Shown here: positions 1-8,704 of the stretch, in pieces
Position numbering within the stretch: position 1 is the stretch's first letter
Layout of the letters: the number at the start of each line of letters is the position of its first letter
NCBI GenBank assembly: GCA_030148705.1
Contig: JASBSY010000002.1
Span: forward strand, 1 to 64,000
Direction: 5' to 3'
DNA length: 64,000 bases
Source of the DNA: Pukyongia sp.
GTDB lineage: Bacteria; Bacteroidota; Bacteroidia; Flavobacteriales; Flavobacteriaceae
The notes under the pieces: generated by a model
Told to the model about the DNA's origin: nothing
Database searches by the model: none
Seen by the model: only the letters and a program-made list of their open reading frames with translations
Position numbers and translations under genes: made by a program

Positions 1-1
1 T

Positions 2-388
2 GCAACCGTATACCTGATCGATACCTACAAGAACACCATTACCGACCTAACCCAGGGCGATTATGAGTTCTTCAGTAACAAAGGACAGTTCAGTGAACGG
101 TTTATCCTGAAGTTCGAATCAGATTCGGTTCTCGGTTCTTCGGAAGCAGCACTCAGCAGTATCGTAGCCTATCCTAATCCGGCCCGAAATCAATTGAATA
201 TTTATTCTCCGGCCTCCTACCTTAAAAATATCGAGGTTCACGATGTGCGCGGAAGAAGACTTTCAGAAGAAATCGAGGAAGAACAAAATTCGGTAACCCT
301 TAATCTTACTACACTAGAAACAGGAATTTACTTTGTGAAAGTAGAAACCGAAGTAGGTACCGTAACCAAAAAAGTGATTAAAGAATAA
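2..388 (+). CDS. C-terminal part of a secreted protein with a type IX secretion sorting domain (partial)
   Basis: The reading frame is open from the left edge of the window to a TAA at 386-388, so only the last 128 residues are visible. The last ~75 residues carry the Por-type sorting signature: the start motif VAYPNPARNQLNI, a DVRGR turn, the LETGIYFVKV strand and a basic end (KKVIKE). Such domains direct proteins with a Sec signal peptide through the T9SS and are usually cleaved off at the cell surface. The function of the cargo cannot be told because its N-terminal part is outside the window. A terminator follows directly. Confidence 0.85.
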   Translation, partial: ATVYLIDTYKNTITDLTQGDYEFFSNKGQFSERFILKFESDSVLGSSEAALSSIVAYPNPARNQLNIYSPASYLKNIEVHDVRGRRLSEEIEEEQNSVTLNLTTLETGIYFVKVETEVGTVTKKVIKE

Positions 389-406
389 CTCACTTAGCGC
401 AATCTT

Positions 407-438
407 AAAACCCGATATCATTCGTATCGGGTTTTTTT
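407..438 (+). terminator. Rho-independent terminator after the T9SS cargo gene
   Basis: Stem CCCGATA (411-417) pairs with TATCGGG (425-431) around a 7-nt loop, preceded by AAAA and followed by seven T residues (432-438). It closes the gene ending at 388. Confidence 0.9.
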
Positions 439-543
439 GTATCTAATTGGTTAATAACTAATTAGACGTCGATAATTTTATGCTTTTCATCGATTATTAA
501 GTAAATAGTTAAGCGTTTTTTACCAGACTTTTAAGTCCGTGAT

Positions 544-551
544 TATATTTA
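544..551 (+). promoter_or_regulatory. Possible -7 box for the tail-fibre-like gene
   Basis: TATATTTA matches the Bacteroidota -7 consensus TAnnTTTG at 7 of 8 positions and lies 21 nt before the start codon at 573. No clear TTG -33 element is seen at the right distance, so this is a weak call. Confidence 0.4.
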
Positions 552-572
552 TGGTAGTTTAAAAATACAGTC

Positions 573-2402
573 ATGAAACTCCCCGCCAAACTTCACACAG
601 GGCTCTGTGTGAGTATGCTCGTATTGAGCATATCCACATTGAGCGCTCAGGTGGGTATAGGAACCACCACACCAAATTCGAATGCACTTCTGGATGTTGA
701 CGCTACCGTAACTGTGGGCGGCCTGTTATTACCACGAATAGGCCTGACATCCACATCGAGTACCGCACCTTTATCGGCACATGTGGCCGGGATGCTGGTG
801 TACAATACCGCAACTAGCACGGATGTTACACCCGGCTATTACTACAACGATGGCAGTACCTGGGTCCGGGTAGCCAGCGGAGGGGCGAGTAACGAATGGT
901 CGCTCTCAGGAAATGCCTCAACCACTCCTGGGACACATTATCTTGGGACCTCCGATGATAATGCTCTACGCTTTAAAACCGTTGATGCCGACGCATTTGA
1001 AATATCGGCAGGTAATGCAGCCAACCGCGGGCGTCTCAGAGCCTACCAGAATGGGACTGCCACCGTACCGGTTTTTTCATGGGCAGGAGATCCCAACACT
1101 GGTATCTATCACGCTAACCCTGACGTACTACTGTTTTCCACCGCAGGTAGCGAACGATTTCGTATTCTTGCAAACGGTCAACTCAGCCTGAATAATGCAT
1201 CACCCATAGCCGGCGATCGATTCACAGTGACTGCCGCCTCTACCGAATACGCAATTAACGGATATACATCATCTTCAACCGGTGTCTACGGAGAAAATTC
1301 AAGTGGTGCCGGCAATGGAGTGTTTGGAAATTCGAGTAATGTGGGCATTCGAGGGTACGGCGCCCATGGATCCATTATGGAAGCTGGTCTGGATGCAGGG
1401 TATGGAGCCATAGCCTGGAATACTACCTCATCCGGGGCAAACCGAACGGGCTTACTGGTTCTGGGACAGAATCTTTCACCTGTTTCATTTGCAAATACCG
1501 GAGCAATACTTTACGGGGAAGGCTATGGGGGGACGACTTTTGCTAGTAGTGCTACAGGTACTGGATTTGCAGCTGTAGGGAATGCCGGAACTACAGTATA
1601 CGCTCTCACATCCGGGTCGGGAATTGCCGCTTCAGGCAGCGTTACAGGTGTGTATGGAATTTCAACCGCAACCAGTGGCAGCAGGTATGGAGGATATTTC
1701 ACCATGAACAAGGCCGGCGCAGTATCGCCCGCTGCGGCCGATGACCCCGTGGCTATCCTCGCCGGCTATAACGGCGTGGATTACTTTGGCGGCTATTTTG
1801 ATGGCAACCAGGATAATGTTAATAATGGAACTGGCAGTAATATAGGTGAAGATTACGCCTATATCGGCGTTAGATCGGGACTTACCACGTATAAAGTGAT
1901 TGGTACCGGATCCAATTCAACCTTGATAAATGATTTAAATGGAAATAAACGAGTGCTGTTTTCTCCCGAAGCGCCTGAGATTTTGTTCGAGGATTACGGC
2001 ACGGGAAAATTGGCAAACGGAACGGCCACTATCGCTTTAGACCCCCTTCTCTCTTCCGTAATTCACGTTTCTCCTGAACACCCTTTAAAAGTATTTATTC
2101 AGTTGGAAGGGGATTGCAATGGTGTCTTCGTCACCAACAAATCAGCAAACGGGTTCACGGTTAAGGAACTTCGGAATGGAACTTCAAACGTACCATTCTC
2201 CTGGCACATAGTTGCCAATAGAGCAGACACCGTATTAGCCGATGGAACTATATTCTCCAAACATGTAGGCGTTCGTTTCCCCATTGGACCTAATAAGATT
2301 ATCCCTCAGGAAATAAATGCAGAAAAACTGCAACCGGCTTCAAGGATACTATCCGCTTCAGAGACTTCAGAAAAGATTGTAAAGGAGCTTCAGAAAAACT
2401 AA
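573..2402 (+). CDS. Secreted tail-fibre/adhesin-like repeat protein
   Basis: A 609-residue exported protein. Residues 1-25 are a signal peptide ending ...LSAQ, followed by the VGIGTTTPN motif common at the start of mature Bacteroidota surface proteins. Residues ~220-400 are Gly/Ser/Thr-rich short repeats (GVYGENSS, GVFGNSS, GVYGIST) resembling trimeric fibre or head-repeat modules. Residues ~475-590 form a domain with the motif LEGDCNGVFVTNKSANGF, which I recognise from other large secreted Bacteroidota proteins. No T9SS sorting domain and no S74 chaperone domain are visible. It stands alone between two terminators and its stop overlaps a convergent gene by 4 nt. A fibrous surface or matrix role is inference; the exact function is unknown. 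Confidence 0.75.
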   Translation: MKLPAKLHTGLCVSMLVLSISTLSAQVGIGTTTPNSNALLDVDATVTVGGLLLPRIGLTSTSSTAPLSAHVAGMLVYNTATSTDVTPGYYYNDGSTWVRVASGGASNEWSLSGNASTTPGTHYLGTSDDNALRFKTVDADAFEISAGNAANRGRLRAYQNGTATVPVFSWAGDPNTGIYHANPDVLLFSTAGSERFRILANGQLSLNNASPIAGDRFTVTAASTEYAINGYTSSSTGVYGENSSGAGNGVFGNSSNVGIRGYGAHGSIMEAGLDAGYGAIAWNTTSSGANRTGLLVLGQNLSPVSFANTGAILYGEGYGGTTFASSATGTGFAAVGNAGTTVYALTSGSGIAASGSVTGVYGISTATSGSRYGGYFTMNKAGAVSPAAADDPVAILAGYNGVDYFGGYFDGNQDNVNNGTGSNIGEDYAYIGVRSGLTTYKVIGTGSNSTLINDLNGNKRVLFSPEAPEILFEDYGTGKLANGTATIALDPLLSSVIHVSPEHPLKVFIQLEGDCNGVFVTNKSANGFTVKELRNGTSNVPFSWHIVANRADTVLADGTIFSKHVGVRFPIGPNKIIPQEINAEKLQPASRILSASETSEKIVKELQKN

Positions 2403-2725
2403 AGATAATTTATAAAACTCCAGAGAGACCTTTGTTTCAAATAATGAAGGTCTTTTTCATTTTTATACGCTTCCCGTTCGAAACTGATATTCCGGTATGC
2501 TAAATGTGAGTTTTTATACTGAAACAATCTGATAACAAACTCTAAACCATACCATATATAGAATAAAACCAAAAGCATTTCCAGTTGTTGCCGAAGATGG
2601 ATGCGTTCGTGATTAAGAAAAACCAAATTGCTTTTAAGCGATGAATCTCTTAGTAAAATAAACGGCCAGAGCGCCACGGCTGTGAAATTCTTTCGAAATA
2701 AAAAACGATTCACCAACACGATCAT
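2399..2725 (-). CDS. Small membrane protein with an HExxH zincin-like motif
   Basis: A 108-residue protein starting at ATG 2725 (MIVLVNRF). The frame is open further upstream to 2989, but that extension would run through the DUF5522 gene on the other strand. Residues 39-43 read HERIH and are followed by QQLE, then a membrane segment (~48-67), then FEREAY at 82-87. HExxH with a downstream ERE glutamate is how M48/M56-type metallopeptidases place their zinc ligands, but the protein is far shorter than those families. I know no named function. It is convergent with the tail-fibre-like gene and divergent from the DUF5522-hutU pair. Confidence 0.65.
   Translation of the reverse strand: MIVLVNRFLFRKNFTAVALWPFILLRDSSLKSNLVFLNHERIHLRQQLEMLLVLFYIWYGLEFVIRLFQYKNSHLAYRNISFEREAYKNEKDLHYLKQRSLWSFINYL
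2426..2457 (+). terminator. Terminator of the tail-fibre-like gene, inside the convergent gene
   Basis: AGACCTT (2426-2432) pairs with AAGGTCT (2447-2453), followed by TTTT. It lies 24 nt after the stop of the plus-strand gene and within the 3' coding end of the minus-strand gene. Confidence 0.7.
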
Positions 2726-2746
2726 ACGTACAATATAGGAAATTGG

Positions 2747-2754
2747 TACTTTTG
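2747..2754 (+). promoter_or_regulatory. -7 box immediately before the DUF5522 start codon
   Basis: TACTTTTG is a perfect TAnnTTTG match and ends 4 nt before the ATG at 2759. Transcription would be expected to begin at or next to the ATG, giving a leaderless mRNA. No convincing TTG -33 element is seen. Confidence 0.55.
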
Positions 2755-2758
2755 TAAT

Positions 2759-2932
2759 ATGACATTCTTTAAGAAAAGGATAGAACCGGAAGAAGGTGAT
2801 TTTTACCTTACTCCTGAAGGATATAAATGCTTTACTGAGCAATATCATCTGAAACGCGGATATTGCTGCGAAAGTAGTTGCAGGCATTGCCCTTACGGCT
2901 ACGATAAAAAAACCAACCGACAAACCAAATGA
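2759..2932 (+). CDS. DUF5522 small Cys-rich protein
   Basis: A 57-residue protein, start ATG 2759, stop TGA 2930-2932. The core RGYCCESSCRHCPYGY (C-C-x3-C-x2-C) is the mark of the DUF5522 family, small proteins likely to bind a metal through these cysteines. Its stop codon overlaps the hutU start as ATGA (2929-2932), so the two are almost surely translated together. The biochemical role is not known; coupling to urocanase suggests a link to histidine breakdown, which is inference. Confidence 0.85.
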   Translation: MTFFKKRIEPEEGDFYLTPEGYKCFTEQYHLKRGYCCESSCRHCPYGYDKKTNRQTK

Positions 2933-4911
2933 CTTTTGCCGAAGAAATACAACAAGGAATCCCGGATCATTTACCCGAACCGAAGGCATACGACCCCCAG
3001 ATAAATCATGCTCCCAGGCGTAAAAAGATCCTCAATCCAACCGAAACCGAGCTGGCGTTGAGAAATGCGCTCCGATATTTCCCCGAAAAGCATCACAGCA
3101 AATTACTTCCCGAATTCAAAAAGGAACTCGAAGAATACGGACGCATCTATATGTACAGGTTCAGGCCGGAACATAAGGTCTTCGCCCGGCCCATATCAGA
3201 ATATCCGGGGAAATCGCTTCAGGCCAGGGCCATTATGCTAATGATACAGAACAACCTGGATCATGCCGTGGCCCAGCATCCGCATGAACTCATAACCTAC
3301 GGCGGAAACGGGGCCGTATTTCAGAATTGGGCCCAGTACCGATTAGTTATGAAATACCTGGCCGATATGACCGATGAACAAACCCTTGTAGTGTATTCCG
3401 GTCACCCGCTGGGATTATTCCCTTCTCACAAAGAGGCACCGCGGGTTGTAGTTAGCAACGGAATGATGATTCCAAATTATTCGAAACCGGACGACTGGGA
3501 GAAGTTTAACGCGTTGGGGGTAACTCAATACGGACAGATGACTGCCGGCAGCTATATGTATATCGGACCACAGGGCATTGTTCACGGCACCACTATCACG
3601 GTGCTCAACGGTTTCAGAAAAATAAAGCGATCGCCTAAAGGCGGCTTATTCGTTACTTCCGGACTAGGCGGTATGAGTGGGGCTCAGCCCAAAGCCGGAA
3701 ACATCGCCGGCTGTGTAACCGTATGTGCGGAAGTAAATAAAAAAGCGACTCAAACAAGACATTCACAGGGCTGGGTAGACGAGGTGATCTCCAACCTGGA
3801 TGAACTGGCAGATCGGGTGCGAACTGCGGTTACCAAGGAAGAAGTTGTATCGATTGCATACGACGGGAACGTGGTTGATGTCTGGGAGCACTTTGCCGAT
3901 GAAGGGATTAGGATAGACCTGGGGAGCGACCAAACATCCCTGCACAATCCATGGGCCGGTGGTTACTATCCTGCAGGCATGAGTTACGAGGAGGCCAACG
4001 ATATGATGGCTTCCGATCCTGCGCAATTCAAAGAAATGGTTCAGCAGAGCTTAAGGCGACAGGCCGCCGCAATTAACCGCCATGCAGAAAAAGGAACTTA
4101 TTTTTTCGATTACGGTAATGCCTTTTTACTCGAGGCTTCCCGAGCCGGAGCCGATGTGTTGTCCAGCGACCCTCAAAAGGAATTCAAATATCCAAGTTAT
4201 GTGCAGGACATCATGGGTCCGATGTGTTTCGATCTTGGGTTTGGCCCCTTCAGATGGGTTTGTGCCTCCGGGAATCCGAAGGATTTACAGTTAACCGATA
4301 CCATCGCTACCGAAATTCTGGAAGAGCTGAAACAGCAGTCTCCCAAGGAAATTCAACAGCAAATGGCCGATAATATCAAATGGATTAAGGGTGCACAGGA
4401 AAATAAACTTGTTGTTGGTTCTCAGGCCCGAATTCTATACGCCGATTCGGAAGGCAGGATTCGGATCGCTTCAGCCTTTAATAAAGCGATTTCCGAAGGA
4501 AAATTAGGACCTGTGGTGCTGGGACGTGACCACCACGATGTTTCGGGCACGGATTCTCCCTATCGCGAAACCTCCAATATTTATGATGGTAGTAGGTTTA
4601 CAGCCGATATGGCCATCCACAATGTGATAGGCGACAGCTTTCGCGGGGCGACCTGGGTAAGCATCCACAACGGTGGTGGCGTGGGCTGGGGCGAGGTTAT
4701 TAACGGTGGTTTCGGTATGGTTCTTGATGGTAGTAAGGAAGCCAGGCGTCGACTTGAAAGCATGCTTTTTTGGGATGTCAACAACGGAATAGCACGCAGA
4801 AGCTGGGCGCGAAATGACGAAGCAATTTTCGCGATCAAGCGGGCAATGGAATCCAACCCCGCATTAAAGGTTACGCTTCCGAATAAAGTTGACGACACAT
4901 TGTTTAAGTAA
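2929..4911 (+). CDS. hutU: Urocanate hydratase (urocanase)
   Basis: A 660-residue enzyme of histidine degradation that converts urocanate to 4-imidazolone-5-propionate using a tightly bound NAD+. Recognisable blocks include the YGGNGAVFQNW segment (~residue 125), TAGSYMYIGPQGIVHGT (~205), a GGMSGAQPKAGN glycine-rich NAD region (~245), and FGPFRWVCASG (~440). It is the long form (about 660 residues, versus about 556 in Pseudomonas), with an extra helical stretch near residues 360-400. The start overlaps the DUF5522 stop as ATGA. No other hut gene lies in the window, so the rest of the pathway must be encoded elsewhere. Confidence 0.96.
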   Translation: MTFAEEIQQGIPDHLPEPKAYDPQINHAPRRKKILNPTETELALRNALRYFPEKHHSKLLPEFKKELEEYGRIYMYRFRPEHKVFARPISEYPGKSLQARAIMLMIQNNLDHAVAQHPHELITYGGNGAVFQNWAQYRLVMKYLADMTDEQTLVVYSGHPLGLFPSHKEAPRVVVSNGMMIPNYSKPDDWEKFNALGVTQYGQMTAGSYMYIGPQGIVHGTTITVLNGFRKIKRSPKGGLFVTSGLGGMSGAQPKAGNIAGCVTVCAEVNKKATQTRHSQGWVDEVISNLDELADRVRTAVTKEEVVSIAYDGNVVDVWEHFADEGIRIDLGSDQTSLHNPWAGGYYPAGMSYEEANDMMASDPAQFKEMVQQSLRRQAAAINRHAEKGTYFFDYGNAFLLEASRAGADVLSSDPQKEFKYPSYVQDIMGPMCFDLGFGPFRWVCASGNPKDLQLTDTIATEILEELKQQSPKEIQQQMADNIKWIKGAQENKLVVGSQARILYADSEGRIRIASAFNKAISEGKLGPVVLGRDHHDVSGTDSPYRETSNIYDGSRFTADMAIHNVIGDSFRGATWVSIHNGGGVGWGEVINGGFGMVLDGSKEARRRLESMLFWDVNNGIARRSWARNDEAIFAIKRAMESNPALKVTLPNKVDDTLFK

Positions 4912-4921
4912 ATAAAACGCT

Positions 4922-5461
4922 ATGAAATTATTTAAATTTACTCCGTTATTGCTGCTATTGGTATTCACTTCATGTACAACAGTACGGGTTGCTACCGATT
5001 ACGATCGCACAGTCGACTTCAGCAAATACAATTCCTATGCTTTTTACAAACCCGGGATCGACAAAGTAGAGATTTCGGATCTCGACAAGAAACGAATCTT
5101 GCGGGCTATTGATGCCGAACTGGCCGCCAAGGGTATGGCCAAATCGGACACTCCTTCACTGCTGGTAAGCTTCTTTACAAAAGAGCGAGAGCGAATTAAT
5201 GTCTACAACAATAATTTCGGCTGGGGCTGGGGCTGGAATCCATGGTGGTATGGTGGTTATTACGGCAGTACTGTTTCAAGATCGACAGAAGGTTCACTTT
5301 ACATCGACCTCATCGACGCCAAAACTAACGAATTGGTATGGCAGGGAATAGGTAGTGCACGCCTTATAACCAATGGTGATATTGAAGAAAAAGAGGAACG
5401 CATACGGGAAATAGTACAGGAGATCATTGCCAGGTATCCTCCCGGATCGACTTCAGAATAA
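4922..5461 (+). CDS. DUF4136 lipoprotein
   Basis: A 179-residue lipoprotein with signal peptide and lipobox LVFTSC, so lipidation is expected at Cys18. The mature part has the DUF4136 pattern (VRVATDYDRTVDFSKYNSYAFY near the N-terminus, then LLVSFFTK and a Trp/Gly-rich WGWGWNPWWYGGYYG stretch, and LIDAKTNELVWQGIGSA). It begins 10 nt after hutU and shares its terminator, so it is probably cotranscribed. The family is common in Bacteroidota and Gammaproteobacteria outer membranes but its function is unknown. Confidence 0.88.
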   Translation: MKLFKFTPLLLLLVFTSCTTVRVATDYDRTVDFSKYNSYAFYKPGIDKVEISDLDKKRILRAIDAELAAKGMAKSDTPSLLVSFFTKERERINVYNNNFGWGWGWNPWWYGGYYGSTVSRSTEGSLYIDLIDAKTNELVWQGIGSARLITNGDIEEKEERIREIVQEIIARYPPGSTSE

Positions 5462-5467
5462 AATTCA

Positions 5468-5494
5468 AAGCCCTTATTTTTTAAGGGCTTTTTT
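5468..5494. terminator. Terminator between the DUF4136 gene and the paa operon
   Basis: AAGCCCTTA (5468-5476) pairs perfectly with TAAGGGCTT (5482-5490) around TTTTT, followed by more T on the plus strand. It closes the hutU transcript; on the minus strand the U-tract is weak. Confidence 0.85.
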
Positions 5495-5523
5495 ACTTGT
5501 TTGATTAAAATAGATTACCGAAA

Positions 5524-7608
5524 TCAATAAGCCATTATTGCTTCAATCTTTGCTTTTACTTTTTCTACTGAAGGGATCATCGTTTGTTCAAGGGTGCTGT
5601 TCAAAGGAATTGCCGGCATATTCTCAGAGCCGATGATCATAACCGGACCGTCGAGATCCTGAAAACATTCTTCCTGAATTCTGCCCTGTAAGGCTCGGGA
5701 AAAGCTGTTTTCTGAAGGCTCTTCCGTAACTACCAGGCATTTACCGCATTTTTTTACACTCTTCATTACGGTCTCGTAATCCAGCGGGTGAAGCGTTCGA
5801 AGATCCACAACCTCTATCCGGTCCTTCATTCCTAATTCTGCAGCTGCATTCATAGCCCAATGTACTCCCATTCCATAGGTTATGATCGACAAGGTCTCAA
5901 CATCCTCCTGTTTCCAAATCTCCTGTAATACCCAGGCTTTCCCGAAGGGCAGAATATAATCTTCCGCAGGTTCGACCGACGTAGCTCCTTTGGTACCCGG
6001 AACCTTACTCCAGTAAAGTCCTTTGTGCTCAAAGATTACCACGGGATTGGGATCGTAATAGGCGGCTTTCATCAGTCCTTTCAGGTCGGCTCCATTACTA
6101 GGATATGCTATTTTCAGCCCGCGTATATTGGTAACCACGCTTTCAACCGAAGAGGAATGGTAAGGACCTCCGCTTCCATAGGCCCCGATTGGGACTCGAA
6201 GAATCATGGAAACCGGCCATTTTCCGTTCGACAGATAATTGCTGCGACTTACTTCTGTAAATAACTGATTCAGCCCCGGCCAGATGTAATCGGCAAACTG
6301 GACTTCAACAATAGGCTTCAAACCTACAGCGCTCATTCCAACTGTGGAGCCAACAATAAATGCTTCCTGTATTGGAGTATTGAATACACGATTATCGCCA
6401 AACTTCTGTGCGAGCGTAGCAGCTTCCCGAAATACTCCTCCAAGGCGGCCACCTACGTCCTGTCCGTATAACAGACATTCCTTGTGTTTTGCCATTAGCT
6501 CTTCGATCGCAAATAAGGCACAATCGACCATAACAACCTTTTCGGCATTTTCAGGTTCTCTTACTCCGGATTCATGTTCCACAGGGGTTGGTGCAAAATC
6601 GTGGGTGAACAGATCCTCCGGCCTGGGATCCTCGGCGGCTAATGCTTTTTTATAGTGTTCCTTTACCTTGATTTCGCAATCCTGTTCTATTTGTTGAAGC
6701 TCGGATTTCGAAAATCCGTTGTCCAGAAGCAGAGTCTTCATCTTTGGATAGGGATCCCTGGCACGGGATTCTTCCAGGTCATCCCTGTACCATTCCATCC
6801 GGACGCCCGAGGTATGATGATTGAGCAAGGGTACCTTGGCATGCACCAAAACCGGTCTTCGTTCTGTTCTGATCGTATTTATAACTTCCGCTATTGTATT
6901 ATGGCTGGTTTCAAAGTCGGTTCCGTCTATGGTCACCGCTTCCAGGCCATGGAAGCCGGCGGCATATTCGTACGCATTCTGCGCCCTGGTTTCGGCTGCG
7001 TTTGCCGAAATATCCCAGCCGTTGTCCTGAACAAGATAAAGAATAGGCAATTGTTTAAGGGCCGCCATCTGAAAAGCTTCTGCTATCTCACCTTCGGTTA
7101 CTGAAGCATCCCCAAGGGAACACACAACTATTGGTTTCTCCTCCGCAGTCTCCAGGCCTTCTGCTTCCTTGTACCAGAATCCCAGGGCAACACCGGTTGC
7201 AGGAATTGCCTGCATTCCCGTAGCGGAACTCTGATGCGGTATTTTAGGCTTGTCGTCTTCCTTCAGGCTGGGATGACTATAATACGTTCGTCCGCCGGAA
7301 AAGGGATCGTCCCTCTTGGCCAACACCTGTAGCATAAGTTCGTAAGGCTGCATCCCGATTGCCAGCAACATAGAGTCGTCCCTATAATACGGAAATGCGT
7401 AATCCTGGGGTTTTAACTGCATGCCCACGGCAGTTTGAATTACCTCGTGCCCTCTGGACGTAGCATGTACGTACTTCGAAACTGTTTTAAAGTTCTCCTC
7501 GTACAAATGAGTCATAGCCCTGGCGGTACACAGATTTGTAAACGCCTGCTGCAGTATCTTCCTTTCAGGGATTGTCTTGCTCACTTTTATTGTCTTTTCT
7601 TTAATCAT
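5524..7608 (-). CDS. 2-oxoacid dehydrogenase E1, fused alpha and beta subunits (branched-chain type)
   Basis: A 694-residue thiamine-diphosphate enzyme that decarboxylates a 2-oxoacid and passes the acyl group to the lipoyl arm of E2. Residues ~1-340 are the alpha subunit with the ThDP motif as GDA (166-168) and DN (195-196). Residues ~355-694 are the beta subunit (LLYGQDVGG, EVQFADYIWPGLNQL, VDLRTLHPLD). The fused layout is frequent in Bacteroidota. It is the last gene of the 16-gene operon and its start overlaps the ilvE-like gene by 8 nt. By family the substrate would be branched-chain 2-oxoacids. Its place at the end of a phenylacetyl-CoA operon that lacks paaK makes phenylpyruvate an attractive alternative, which is inference. 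Confidence 0.92.
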   Translation of the reverse strand: MIKEKTIKVSKTIPERKILQQAFTNLCTARAMTHLYEENFKTVSKYVHATSRGHEVIQTAVGMQLKPQDYAFPYYRDDSMLLAIGMQPYELMLQVLAKRDDPFSGGRTYYSHPSLKEDDKPKIPHQSSATGMQAIPATGVALGFWYKEAEGLETAEEKPIVVCSLGDASVTEGEIAEAFQMAALKQLPILYLVQDNGWDISANAAETRAQNAYEYAAGFHGLEAVTIDGTDFETSHNTIAEVINTIRTERRPVLVHAKVPLLNHHTSGVRMEWYRDDLEESRARDPYPKMKTLLLDNGFSKSELQQIEQDCEIKVKEHYKKALAAEDPRPEDLFTHDFAPTPVEHESGVREPENAEKVVMVDCALFAIEELMAKHKECLLYGQDVGGRLGGVFREAATLAQKFGDNRVFNTPIQEAFIVGSTVGMSAVGLKPIVEVQFADYIWPGLNQLFTEVSRSNYLSNGKWPVSMILRVPIGAYGSGGPYHSSSVESVVTNIRGLKIAYPSNGADLKGLMKAAYYDPNPVVIFEHKGLYWSKVPGTKGATSVEPAEDYILPFGKAWVLQEIWKQEDVETLSIITYGMGVHWAMNAAAELGMKDRIEVVDLRTLHPLDYETVMKSVKKCGKCLVVTEEPSENSFSRALQGRIQEECFQDLDGPVMIIGSENMPAIPLNSTLEQTMIPSVEKVKAKIEAIMAY

Positions 7609-8671
7609 TAGTATCGATCTTCACCATCCAATTAAACCGATCTTCCAGTTTTCCTGTTTTAATGCCATTGAGGATTGTATTCACCTTCTCACCAATCGGG
7701 CTGGAATCGGACACCTGTATTGTACTCGCTCCATAACCAATCTCCTGGATATAAGCGATACCAACAGCAGTACCGGTACCAAAGGCCTCTTCCAGACTGC
7801 CATCTCTTGAAGCTTCAATTATTTCGTCGATGGAGATCTTCCGTTCGGTTACCTCAAATCCTTCATCTTTCAGGATCGTTATAACACTCAACCTTGTAAT
7901 CCCGTTAAGTACGGCTCCGTCGAGTTCGGGTGTAATAAAGCTCCCGTTTATCTTAAAGAAGATGTTCATGGTTCCCACTTCCTGGATATAATTACGCTCC
8001 AGGGAATCCAGCCAAAGTACCTGGTCGTATCCTTTCGATTTGGCAATCTCGGTTGGCCTGATAGCCGCAGCATAGTTCCCGGCAGCCTTGGCTTCACCGG
8101 TACCACCTTCTGCAGCCCTTATGAATTTCTTTTCGGCCCATAACTTTATTCTTTTACTGAAGAAAGGTCCGGCCGGGGAAGCGATGATAATAAATTTATA
8201 AGTGGTGGCCGCCCGCATCCCGATAAACGGTTCGTCTGCATACATAAAAGGCCTTAGGTAGAGTGCACTTCCTTCCTTCTTCGGAATCCAGTTCCGCTCG
8301 AGCTCCACCAGTACTTTTAAGCCTTGTATAAACAAGTATTCCGGCAATTCCGGCATGCCCATTCGCCGCGCACTGAAATTTAAACGGGCGGCGTTCTGTT
8401 CCGGCCGGAAGAGCAGCGGATTTCCACCGGGATCCATAGTGGCTTTCATCCCTTCAAATATGGCCTGGCCATAGTGCAGTGCCATGGCTGCGGGGTGAGT
8501 AGGTATTTTTTCCAGGGGTTCGATGCGAGGATTTTTCCAGGCTCCGTCCACAAACTCACAAATAAACATATGATCGGTAAATGTGCGTCCCAGCGGGATA
8601 TTGTCGAAATCCACGCCGGCTACCCTTGAATTTTGAGTCTTATTGATTTTTATCGAATCTGAAGATGTCAT
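7601..8671 (-). CDS. ilvE: Branched-chain amino-acid aminotransferase-like enzyme (fold-type IV)
   Basis: A 356-residue PLP enzyme from ATG 8671; a GTG two codons upstream is less likely. It shows the BCAT pattern: HYGQAIFEGMKA, R-PF near residue 140, the PLP lysine in GEAKAAGNYAAA (about K195), QVLWLD, and EVGTMNIFF. It moves an amino group between Leu/Ile/Val, or related hydrophobic amino acids, and 2-oxoglutarate. Located between E2 (27-34 nt gap) and E1 (8 nt overlap), it would supply the 2-oxoacid substrate of that complex. Some BCATs also accept phenylalanine, so it may provide phenylpyruvate here; the sequence alone does not settle this. Confidence 0.9.
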   Translation of the reverse strand: MTSSDSIKINKTQNSRVAGVDFDNIPLGRTFTDHMFICEFVDGAWKNPRIEPLEKIPTHPAAMALHYGQAIFEGMKATMDPGGNPLLFRPEQNAARLNFSARRMGMPELPEYLFIQGLKVLVELERNWIPKKEGSALYLRPFMYADEPFIGMRAATTYKFIIIASPAGPFFSKRIKLWAEKKFIRAAEGGTGEAKAAGNYAAAIRPTEIAKSKGYDQVLWLDSLERNYIQEVGTMNIFFKINGSFITPELDGAVLNGITRLSVITILKDEGFEVTERKISIDEIIEASRDGSLEEAFGTGTAVGIAYIQEIGYGASTIQVSDSSPIGEKVNTILNGIKTGKLEDRFNWMVKIDTND

Positions 8672-8704
8672 GTTCACAATTTTGATAATCTACTGATATT
8701 TCAC

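Noticed and set aside
913-1191. Second frame within the tail-fibre-like gene
   Set aside because: No signal peptide or domain; the main frame is a coherent secreted protein.
2726-2989. N-terminal extension of the HExxH protein on the minus strand
   Set aside because: It would be fully antisense to the DUF5522 gene and hutU start; ATG 2725 gives a coherent protein.
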